Translations under genes and position numbers: made by a program
The notes under the pieces: generated by a model
Seen by the model: only the letters and a program-made list of their open reading frames with translations
Database searches by the model: none
Told to the model about the DNA's origin: nothing
Part shown: positions 45,491 to 55,641 of the stretch, one piece after another
How the letters are laid out: each line of letters opens with the position of its first letter
How positions within the stretch are numbered: position 1 is the stretch's first letter
Assembly (NCBI GenBank): GCA_011799875.1
Contig: CM022298.1
Span: forward strand, 287,714,395-287,778,394
Origin: Thinopyrum elongatum
Lineage: Eukaryota > Streptophyta > Magnoliopsida > Poales > Poaceae
Direction of reading: 5' to 3'
Length of the DNA stretch: 64,000 nucleotides

Positions 45491-45499
45491 ATATTTATA
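45491..45499 (-). promoter_or_regulatory. Candidate TATA box of the B3 gene
   Basis: CTATAAATA on the - strand lies about 480 bp upstream of the ATG at 45012, with the 75-bp tandem repeats further upstream. The distance implies a long leader. Confidence 0.35.
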
Positions 45500-45545
45500 G
45501 CTAGCTGGTCTATCGCACACGGTTCGTCCTAATTTCTAAATAAAT

Positions 45546-45763
45546 GTACCCGCCTTTAGCTTGCGCAGGTGGTGATTTTACAGCGCAATTGGACCGCACA
45601 CGGTTAAGCCAGTACCTACACCCTTTGCTCGCGCTTGCGCAGTCGTGGTGATTTTACAGCGCACTTGCATCGCACACGGTTGAGCCAGTACCTCCACCTT
45701 TGCTCGCGCTTGCGCAGTCATCGTGATTCACAGCGCACTTGCATCGGACACGGTTAAGACATT
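45546..45763 (-). repeat. ~75-bp tandem repeat, three copies, upstream of the B3 gene
   Basis: Units start GTACC at 45546, 45612 and 45688 and share CTTGCGCAG, GTGATTTTACAGCGCA and GCACACGGTT. They lie 50-270 bp upstream of the candidate TATA box, where promoter elements or transposition-protein sites would be expected. Confidence 0.7.
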
Positions 45764-47880
45764 ATACCCGTGTCCGTTGAGCGTCATCAGAGTATTTGCA
45801 GCAAAAAAATGTTAGAGAGGGTCAGAAGACAGCCACACCAGCATGTGGCCCAAATATATATGAGTGAAAAGGGTGGTCTGTGATGTTCGAAATTCCAATG
45901 CAAAACTTCGACCGCGCGGGCCCATGGTTGGGCGCGTCGTCGAAGATCGATGAGAGGGGCCAGAAGTCAAGAACCACCTGGAAGTGGCCAAATATATGTA
46001 GGAATATTGGCCAAATATATGTAGGAATATTGGGTGTGATGTTTAAAACTTTAAATACACAATGAACAACTTTGGTGGCACCTGCCTCGTAAACCCGAAA
46101 GCACCCTTGGATATATCTATAATGACATAATGTCGTAGCTAGCTAGGATGCTTGGCCCACCACCTCCCACTTCGTGTCAGCGGGGTGGATGCACGTAATG
46201 ATACTTTGGTCATGCATGCATGTCGCCATGACCTACCATCAGACGGACCAATGAATCTATCGTTTGGTCAAACGACAACTGTTGTTGTCGATAAACCGCT
46301 TGGGCCAATAGATTGACCCATCATAAAAATCGTACGAGAGGGACCACAAAACCAGCACCTCTTGCATGCGGCCCAAAATGATGTACGTTGGGAAGGGGTG
46401 ATGTGTGTTTTCAATATAGAATAATGTACAATTTAGATGTGGTGCCTACCTCTCGATACAGACAACAACCATGAAGGCAAGGTAGTTAAGGACGAGATAC
46501 GCAGGGTACGATGTAGGTCGAACCCAGCAATCCGAGCATGTGGGAGGGAATCTTGACAACGCATGAGCTCGAGCTTTGGTTGAGCGACATGTGACGGTGA
46601 CCGGCCCTAACACGAACTAGGAGGAATCCATTCATGGCCAACACATACCCCTCGTTATCGGTCAAAGGGATGATATATATACACTCGGGGAGCCCACAGA
46701 TATGCATGTCATCACAAAAAACCGCACAAGGGAGACATGGTCGATCTGAAGACCCCGTATATACTGCATGTAGCCCGACAATATGTATGGATATGGTGGT
46801 GTGTGATGTGTTTAAATCCCGAATGCACAACTTCGATGGGCCACCAACTACATTACAAACCAAACACCATACCCGACTCCAAGCCTGGTTCAATACGTAC
46901 GATGTCGGTTTCCCAACTTCGAGGTGGCGGGGGGGGGGGGGGGGGGGGTCGTCCCACGCATGCGCTCAAACTTTATTTGGTCTAGCATGGCACACATCTA
47001 TACCCCTATATAGTGTGCGAATAACTTTGAAAGTTGGTCGTTGGATGAAGCCAATCCGACAGTACAGAGATGGCAAATCCGAGCACTACTGGTCGTTCGA
47101 TATCATCTACATTCCACCAGATTCTGCCACATGTACAATCTAGAAGACTCCATGGTTGAACTTAAGCATAATGCACAAACCTCAAAACACAAGCACTTCT
47201 CCTTTGTTTTAGAATCTTCCATATCTTAATTGCCCAAACTTTTTTTTTCTAAATGAATTGTCACTATTTGTTTTTACTTTATGCTTTACAATGCACAATT
47301 CCATGAATCTTAAAATAGATTTTTTTATAAAACTAATTGATTTTGAAAAAGATGAACTATAAGAATTAAACGAACATCTATGTCATGCATATATGACTCA
47401 AAGCTTACATGCTATAGTGTGGTATTTATTCATAATTTGGTTACCAAATCTCATGCGTGCAATGCACGTGTACCTTAATAGTATCAATAGGAAACCATCA
47501 TGGTCAAACCCTTCTCGTTGTTGGGTCAAAGGGATAGATTGTGTGGGCCCCCTCATTGTCGGTAAAGGATAATATATATACCTCGGGGAGCCCACAGATA
47601 TGTGCACCGTCTATAAACTGCACAAGGGAGACACGCTCGATCAGAACACCCTGCCCCCTATACCCTGCATGCCACCTGAAAAATCTTTATATAATCGCCA
47701 TGACAGGTCAAGTCAATCATTCTTTAATTTTTTAGAGCAAAAAATAACCAATAAAAACATAGTCTACAAATTAGCAAAACAAGGATCCCAAGGTTTATAT
47801 AATTGCCATGATAGGTCACTATAGAGATTTTTATATCTCTATAATGATCGTGTCATGGCATTTAAATGAAGCGTGAGATA
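45764..47880. other. CACTA-2 interior without a supported gene
   Basis: It contains an imperfect direct repeat of about 140 bp (46647-46790 and 47548-47690, sharing CGGGGAGCCCACAGATATG), a 22-bp doublet GGCCAAATATATGTAGGAAT at 45986-46030, and a run of about 21 G at 46929-46949. Short ORFs here look random. Confidence 0.5.
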
Positions 47881-47950
47881 TGCAACTTCCCACCGGGTCA
47901 CCCATCCTTGGACTACTCCAGCCCGAGCACGCTTAGCTTCTGCGTTCTAT
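47881..47950 (-). ncRNA. 5S rRNA-like segment (pseudogene or Cassandra-type remnant)
   Basis: On the - strand it reads AGAACGCAGAAGCTAAGCGTG, C, TCGGGCTGGAGTAGTCCAAG and GATGGGTGACCCGGTGGGAA. This follows the 3' two thirds of plant 5S rRNA, including the internal promoter parts (AAGCGTGC for box A, GGATGGGTGACC for box C). The 5' third is not recognisable. 5S-derived sequence is the hallmark of Cassandra TRIM LTRs and of 5S-headed SINEs, so this may be a transposon remnant rather than a dispersed 5S gene. Confidence 0.6.
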
Positions 47951-48143
47951 TCGACTAGGCTAGCGGATGAGAAGCCGCCCCTTGCTGATAGGAATTACCT
48001 CCTTGCCATTAAGGCGTTTCACGCTGGTCACCCTATGGGACCTACTCCCTCCTATCACACACATCTGTGCTTTTAGAAACTATGTGCGATATTTACATGG
48101 CCGGTGTGTCGCCGTCTAGCCTTCAATGAGCACTGACACTGGT

Positions 48144-48198
48144 AGCGGGAAAACGATGGGAGAAGAGGCGGGAAACCGATAAGAGGAGTGGCGGGAAA
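48144..48198 (-). promoter_or_regulatory. Three E2F-consensus sites at 23-bp spacing
   Basis: AGCGGGAAA at 48144, GGCGGGAAA at 48167 and GGCGGGAAA at 48190 all fit TTTSSCGC in reverse complement. The surroundings (GTAGCCTGTTTAGAAAACG) resemble those after the triplet in CACTA-1. The gene they would serve is not obvious here. Confidence 0.45.
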
Positions 48199-48457
48199 CG
48201 GTAGCCTGTTTAGAAAACGTAGTAGAGAAGGAAGCGTGAGCTAGCACGACGCATGCGCACAGTGCTTACCCATGTACTGCATGTACTGTTGAAAGGGTTG
48301 AGGGTTGCCGTTCGATATGGGAGCATCCAACGGTGCAGACGTATGATCCGTGGGGTTTGGGTTCTGGCCAATCAGAACGCACGACTCAGATCATGGTTTG
48401 GTAGGCACACGGCTTTCGAGAGTGAACCGTGTGCTATTTGAAAACATTTTGTGAGAA

Positions 48458-49187
48458 GAATCTCGGTTTTTAAATCCCCGTAAATCCTAAACTCACCAGA
48501 AAGTCATCAAAGGTGGCATGGTGTCACGTCATGGCACATATATGTCGTGGTAAAAACATTGTCCAATTTGGGCCAAGCTTTATTACAAACCTCTTACAAA
48601 CCGGAACTTCTCTCAAAGAAGCCTCGTGGTTCTGATAGGGAAACGTGTTCCCCTTGTGGGTGAAATGAAATCACTGCCTCTTTTTGCCTTGTATTTTCTT
48701 CTACGGGCAACATGGAATGACATGATATCCATGCTGAAATTTAAACTTATTCAGGGTTCGTTTGGCCTTTTTATACACTAATTGAGCTTCCTAGGCATTT
48801 AATGTCCATAATTCAAATCTGAACTACAAATACATGCTCCAGTTCACCAAAATGGCTAGAAAAATTATACATGTGTCCTTGGGTGCATGTTTAGGTCCCA
48901 TGCCAGGAATGGGAATGAATTACAACCGTACCGGCGTCCTGGCTCGTCCTCAAACATTTGGAATCTCGGTTTCTAAATCCCCATAAATCCAAAACTCACC
49001 AGAAAGTCATCAAAGGTGGCATGTTGTCACGTCATGGCACATATATGTCATGGTAAAAAAATTGCCAATTTGGGCCAAGCTTTATTACAAACCTCTTACA
49101 AACCGAAGCCTGTCACAAGAACCCTCGTGGTTTCGATAGGGAAACATGTCCCCTTGTGGGCCAAACGATAATCGCTCCCTCTTCTAG
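48458..49187 (+). repeat. ~500-bp tandem array of CACTA-2, left part
   Basis: Units start GAATCTCGGTTT at 48458 and 48961 (period 503). The second unit is cut at 49187 by element D and resumes at 59297. It is homologous to the 505-bp array of CACTA-1, sharing for example GGCATTTAATG..CATAATTCAAAT and TATTACAAACCTCTTACAAAC. Confidence 0.85.
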
Positions 49188-52100
49188 TGTAACATCCCAA
49201 AATTCTAAATTTTGGAATGTTATATTAATTAAATAAATATGATTGTATGCTTGATTGTTTGTTTGAAAGTGAGTGGAATTCGAAAAACAAAGTTCAAATG
49301 AGAGGGAATAAAAGGACTTTCCCAATTTTTTTTCCATTTTGAATCCCTATCTAATTTTAAGTTTACATCTTGTCAAAAATTCTCTGATAAAAAAATATAT
49401 GAGAGGAGGAATATGACACTCCAAAAAAAAATCAGAGACAATGTTTGACAATTTATTTGAAACTCAAATTTCCTTTCATTTTGGAGTTATTGCAAAAAAA
49501 AAAAATTATTTCGTCATGAAAATATATTCATGTTTTAGGAAATTTTATTCTAAAGATTTTGGTATATTATATGCCTATATAAAATATTTTTTATTTGGTT
49601 TATTTGTTTTCTTTTCCTCGCTGTTTTATATAAAAAAAACACCCGCAGGCCAGGCCAGGCGAGGCGCACCGGCCGGCCCAGCCCAGCGCTAGGGCTAGCG
49701 CACGTACGGGAGGGACTCCCCAGGAGTTGCCGCCACCTCCCTCGCTCACCCGAGATCCCTCCCTCTCGTTCCCTCTCTCTCACGTCATCTCTCTCTTTGT
49801 TTTTTTTTCTTCCTTTTTTTCCCTGGCGACTGGACCCCACCTGTCATCTTCTCCCGTCGCACGAAACAGGAGGAGCCCAGCTCAAGCACGGCTGCGATGC
49901 CGCACGCGCAAACGGCGGAAACCCTATCTACGGCTTGCCCCCTGCCCCAAGAACATGTCGTATAAATACCCAGCCACCTCCTCGTCCGACCCCCCAAAAA
50001 CCCCACGCCGAAACCACCTCTACCTCATGTGTTCTTCGTTTGGATCTCGCCGGAGCCGAGACGGTTCACCGTAGACCCCGACGCTAGTGAGCAACCCCGA
50101 ACCACCAAATCTTGTCCAACATACTTCTTTCGTCATTGCGCATCTCCTTGACATCGTTTCGTCGTCTAGGGAGCACCGGAGACTCGCCGTGGACCTCGCC
50201 CGACATTGCCGGAGCACAGAGTTCTTCTCGACGCCCCGCTCACCTCCATCATCCCCGATCTCCACCTTTAACTAAAACTCGGACCCCCTCGGAGTCCTCC
50301 ACCCGCTGGACATCGCCATCTCTGCTGCCGGTCACTGGAGCCGTCGCCCCGCCGACCTCCACTTCCCTGTCTACAACGAGCCCCTCTCTGTAAGAACGAG
50401 AGCCTCCCTTTTTTTTCGAAGCGTTAAGATTAGATTGGTTTTAATAGATCTGTTCTATTAGTCGGTTTTAGTCGGTTTAGCTTACGGTTTATTTACGGGT
50501 TAGTCGGTTAGATCGAACTGGTTCGCCGGTCTTCTGTGAATTAAACGCACGAGTACGTTTTAGTGATCTTACGGCCGAGCGTTGTTTAGCTTCCGATCGC
50601 ACTCCCCTGTACAGCCCGCTACGTAGCTAGTGCACAATCTGTTTTTTTTTCGTTTTTGTTTTTAGTTTTAGATTCAGTTTTTTTTATATCTTTAGATCTA
50701 CAACTCCGATTTTGATGATTCTTTTTTCTACGGATTCAGAAAAATCTTGCCTATCCAGACAAACCAACGAAAAATACTTTTGAAATTTTTAAATTTCGAT
50801 TTCAAACAGATTTGTTACAAACACTAGATTGCTAATAACTTTTAATTAAAAATAGCTTTTTGATTAATTCTTTTTGCTAGTGATCACTTGATCTTTTGTC
50901 TAAACAGTAGACTTTTGTAAATTAGTTTTTGTTTTTTTTAAATTAGGTTTTGGGGCAAAACAGTACTGTTTTACATAGTTTAGTGTTATTTTCTTTTCTC
51001 TTAGTATTTATTTGTTTTTAACTAAAAACTTGTTTGTCTTTTTGACAAATTTAGTTTTGTTTCTGTTATTGAATAGTAGACAATTTTATTTATTTTAAAA
51101 TTTTATTTCCTTTAGTTTTTTTGAAAACTTGTATAGGTAATAGTTGAGTTTCTAAAAGCTTTTATTGTTCTTTTTTGCTACTAAAAGTTTATGAATATTC
51201 TTTTGTTATTTAATGAAAACTCAATTTCTTTTGTTAATTATTAGTTTAGTATTTTATTTCCTGTTAAAGCCTAATTAGATCAAAAACTACTTTTGTGTTG
51301 GTTGTAGTAAAACTCTATAGTTTTCCTTGAAATTTTCTTTGGATTTCTATTGGGTTTTCTTATGGATTTCTTTGTTGCTTTTATTTGTTGATTTTATTAT
51401 GAGTGTTAGAATTTGCTTGCTAGTATGTTTTCTTATATGAATGCTATGAATGTTTAATTTAGATTTACATCGGAGTGACGGATAGTATCAAGTTATTTTC
51501 GAGAGCGTTGATATCTTCACCAAGTAACACCAGGCAAGTTCACTTTGACCATGTTATTCATACCTATGTTTTTATTGCATTTAGTGTCACCATTCATATT
51601 CCCTCCAGTAGTGATATTGAATCCTTGTAGTTGAGTAGTATGCATGAGGTAGGAACCCATCACCCTGTTACCAAGCCCGGGACGTTATTTATTTTAGTGC
51701 TACGCTATAGTAGACAGGGTTTGGTGTGAGTGCTCGGGAGTGGTGTGAAGAAGGAGGACTCTACGTCAATGATGACAACTCCATGATGGCATCTGCAAGG
51801 ACTGCATCTTCAGGACCTCAAGACTTCAAGACTCGAGACAAGAATTCAATACACACTACTGGGTGAAGGATGGTTTAGATGGGCACCCTGGAGCAAACAG
51901 TGGATGACCCGGGATGCATGGAGAAGCGCCATGACATCTTGCGGAAAGCTTCACCCAGACTCAAAGAGACGGAAGAATAATTCATGCTCGGAAGCTTACC
52001 TATGCAACCGCAAGTCATTATGGGCTCTGGCTTGGTTGACCTTAGTCGTGACTCTGGCTGGGACGGTGCTAGCAGATGTAGAACTATGGTAGGATTGGAT

Positions 52101-52842
52101 GAGCACCGGACAGTGGTCAGGGGAACTCTTCAGAAGACCATGTTTCGGTCATCTTGTTCTCAAACACCTTGAAGTACAAGAACATAAAAAGAGGGATCGA
52201 ATCTTGCGGGTAAAGTGTACAAACCTCTGCAGAGGGTTAAACCCTAATCGATTAGCCATGTCCCCGGTTACGAACAATTTGAGCCTCTGGACTTGGATCT
52301 ATTTCGGAACTCTCAACACTGGACTGATAACTTAATTGTGGGCAACTTATGATGATTAGGGCTATGAGACATCGGTTGGTGCAACCATGTAATAGTAGAT
52401 AATTCCGTAGTAAAGACATCTGATATTCCTTTGATGTAGGGAAAATAAAACCAGCTTTTAAGCAAAAACTCAGATACAGAGCCACAAAGCCATATTGCAT
52501 ATAGTATAGTTTCATCATCTGTTTTCTTACAGTGATCTTGCTGGTACATTCAATGTACTGACCTACACGGCCGCAACGTCTCATGTTGCAGATATATTTT
52601 CTTCCGACGAGTAAGAGTACGGTACAGGGTTACGGTCTACACTCAACCTGCCGATGGCGTTGATGGGACTCCACACCCGTTTGTTTGTTTCCGCTGAGAA
52701 TTAAGGTATATATCAGTTTTACGTTCTTTATACATGTGATTGCACTTTGATATATACATTGATGTATTGTGTGTGCCAGCATACCGATCCAGGGATGGCA
52801 CAGATACGCAGAGGCTTGACCGTTTGAGGTTGGGTTGCTACA
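49188..52842 (+). repeat. 5' LTR of element D
   Basis: The TATA box is TATAAATA (49962-49969). A possible leader-intron donor CTCTGTAAGA lies about 420 bp downstream (GT at 50390), followed by about 1 kb of T-rich sequence. Short ORFs inside have no recognisable domain. Confidence 0.85.
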
Positions 52843-52846
52843 GATA

Positions 52847-52858
52847 TGGTATCAGAGC
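52847..52858 (+). other. Primer-binding site of element D
   Basis: TGGTATCAGAGC, complementary to the 3' end of initiator Met tRNA, lies four bases after the LTR end. Confidence 0.85.
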
Positions 52859-53373
52859 ACATGTTGACTGTAGGACGTGACCCTAGAAACTGAAAAGCCC
52901 CTAGGACAGAAAATCCCTAAAACTTTATTGTCAAAAACATCCTTTACCTCTCATCTTTTCGGATTTTATCTAATAGTCCCTCTTACCTCAAATAGTTGGA
53001 ATATACCCCATTCCCTTTTGACCACACGAAGGATCAACTAAAGCCGCTCCAAAAAGGACAACATATCGAACAACTGATGACCTCTTCAGAGTGAAGTGAA
53101 TTTCACCATGCATTAGAAGAGTTGAAGCTACAACAGTTGAAGACTCTGAAGACTTGAAGAATTTGAAGGATCTGAAGATTTATTTAACCTTTAGAAGACC
53201 AAACCCCTGTTATATACTTACGTTAGATGCGACAATTTGTGAGCTGTCATTTGTTTGATGGTTTTCCGACAGCCACAAAATAAAATCCGTTTCTTCAAAA
53301 CTATTGTTTGTATTGTGTGTATATCCCTCCATTCTTCTCTCATATCTCATCCCAAAACCCTTGGACCCAATAG

Positions 53374-54336
53374 ATGATGAATGAAGATGGACGTGTACTT
53401 CCGAGATCAATGACACATCCGGAGGTAGCACAATGGATACGGAACATGGAAGATCGCATGAAGGAGCACCGTATTGAAGGAGAGTATATGGTTCCATACA
53501 CCCTACGGCGCATCACACAAGGTACTGCAACCTGGCGTGAGATACATCAAGCTATACAAGGATGGAATGGGGCAAATGCTTGGGAAGAATTCAAGACGAT
53601 TCTACTGAGGTCTCGTCTTGTCAAGAAGCCATATGACTGAAAGACGAAGAAACCTTGTGCCTGCAAGATTTGCGGAGAAATAAGACACACCAATGAAGAA
53701 CACAAGGATGGATGCCCTCATTGTGAGGAAAATCACCCAGCCGGAGAATGCCCAATTAGGCAGGTGACTTGTTTCCTGTGTGAAGGAACTACGCACTTCC
53801 CTGCTCAGTGTCATATTTACCCCAAGGTACAAGAAATTACCAAGCAGCAGAAAGAAGCCCTCAGGAAAAGTTTAGAACCTGTGATGAAGGAAGTTGTTGA
53901 AGACCCTGATGGAGAAGGTCTAAACAAATTTTACGCCCAAGCCTGCTATTCATGTGGAGAAGAAGGACATTTTTTACATCATTGCACGAAGGTAAGCCAA
54001 GAGTATCTGGGAGACTTCCCGACAGAAGAAGTGGAGTTTGATCCACAGGAAATAGAAGATATGATCGGAACGAAGAAGTCCAGGAAGAGAAAGAGAATGA
54101 ATCTCCCGAACAACCCAGTTTCTACAAAGAAGGATAAGAGCCATATTGCTTGTTTTGAGTGCAAGAACATAGGACATTATGCCAGTGATTGTCCAGAAAA
54201 GAAGCCAAGAACTCAAGGAGCATACATAATCACCAAGAAGCCACGAGACATGTCGAAAGTCATTTGTTTCCGCTGTAAGGAAGCAGGACATTTTGCTAAG
54301 GAATGTTCAGATCAGAAGAAAGCTGGAGCTGAGTAG
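53374..54336 (+). pseudogene. Gag of element D with five zinc knuckles and one stop
   Basis: One frame of about 320 codons is interrupted by a TGA at 53638-53640. The N-terminal part (HPEVAQWIRNMEDRMKEHRI, TWREIHQAIQGW, AWEEFKTILLRSRL) is a short helical capsid-like region. After the stop come Cys-rich motifs: CKICGEI; CPHCEENHPAGEC; CFLCEGTTHFPAQC; CYSCGEEGHFLHHC; CFECKNIGHYASDC; CFRCKEAGHFAKEC. The last four are canonical CX2CX4HX4C; CPHC.. is one residue short. A basic stretch KKSRKRKRMN lies between knuckles. This is more knuckles than plant Gypsy gags usually have (one). Confidence 0.75.
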
Positions 54337-55641
54337 TTGAGATTTTGATATTGGTAATAAGAGTAGTAGGAAGCAAATTTATTTTCATAAGTTCGATGAG
54401 TTGAATTATGTAATGGAAGCCTCAGAGTTTGTAATGAATTCATGAATCAATAAATTTAATGTGTTATGATTTCATATGTCGTATTATATGAGTTTTTACT
54501 CTATGAACAAAGACTTTGGACCAATTTCGAGGGTATGAGAAATTTGGTCTATGGATGAATTGTGCATTCTAAGGGTGGTAGTACCCTCTGAGGACACCTG
54601 ATTTATGGAAAGGAAAATTTTATTCCGCAGAGTGTAGTTTGGACAAAATGAGTTGGAGTTTTGGTTTTTGATATGATGGATATGAAGGAATGAAGTAATA
54701 TCGGACTTAAAGGAGGTGTAATGACGGAATATGGAACCATTATAACTCCCAGGATGAGTTAAAGCTATACATGTGTTGGAGTGGGTCCATAACCCACATG
54801 CCCAAGAATTAATAAGGATCGAGTACCCCCCCTGGAAGAAGAAATTTTGGAAGAAGCTGCGAATTGATCAGCAGACGTTCCTTAGGAGGATATGAAAACC
54901 CAAGAGTTGTGAAGAAACGATAGATGTTTTGTTCAGCTTGTAAAATCTGTGGAATTGTTCGAACTAAGTTCATCGACAAGAGAAATTCTGCAATGCTTGT
55001 GAGGATGCCCAAGTGTTAGAATACGTGATTCACTGTCTGTGTATGTAGTAATGGTTCAAGTACGGGATGGATTGGCCCCCATACCGGAGAGTTATATCAT
55101 GAACTATTATATGTTGACGGAAAATCAGAGAGCCTTGAAAACCATAGAAGAGTGTCGACACGATAAGCCAAAAACCATAGAATGGTAGGACGATGGAACC
55201 CTGTACAGGCAATCGTTGTCAATCGTAGGTTACACTGTGAGATTTGCCAGACCCATTTCCTGCAGAAACCAATAATCCTTGACCACCATGAGATTTCGAT
55301 AGTTGTTTAGTATTGGCGACAGACCTGTCAGCTAAGAAGACCCAGTCTCGGAAGAACTTTACACTGATGAAAGGACTCAGGATTTTGAGAAAATGGGGTT
55401 ATGCCCTTACCGGAAGGACACCAATGAAAGAGTTATCCCGAAGAATATGAGAAGACCGACACCGTCAACCCAAAGGGATGGAGCACATGAGTTTGGTCGG
55501 AACCATAACCCTGCTTTTAAGTGTGGTAGCACACTAGACCATTCCGATCAATGGATTTGCTGGAAGACCCCCAAACCCTAACCTTTTCTTGCTAGCCTCC
55601 TCGAATCTCAAGGACGAGATTCATTTTAAGTGTGGTAGGTT
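54337..55641 (+). other. Internal region of element D after gag
   Basis: About 1.3 kb carries no protease, RT or integrase motif that I can find. It ends in CAAGGACGAGATTCATTTTA before the 3' LTR, which is the usual close of Tekay-type elements. Confidence 0.5.

Noticed and set aside
51904..52335. Overlapping short ORFs repeated in both LTRs of element D (also 49727-50393 and 56165-56919)
   Set aside because: They lie in LTRs, differ between frames, and have no domain. They repeat only because the LTRs do.
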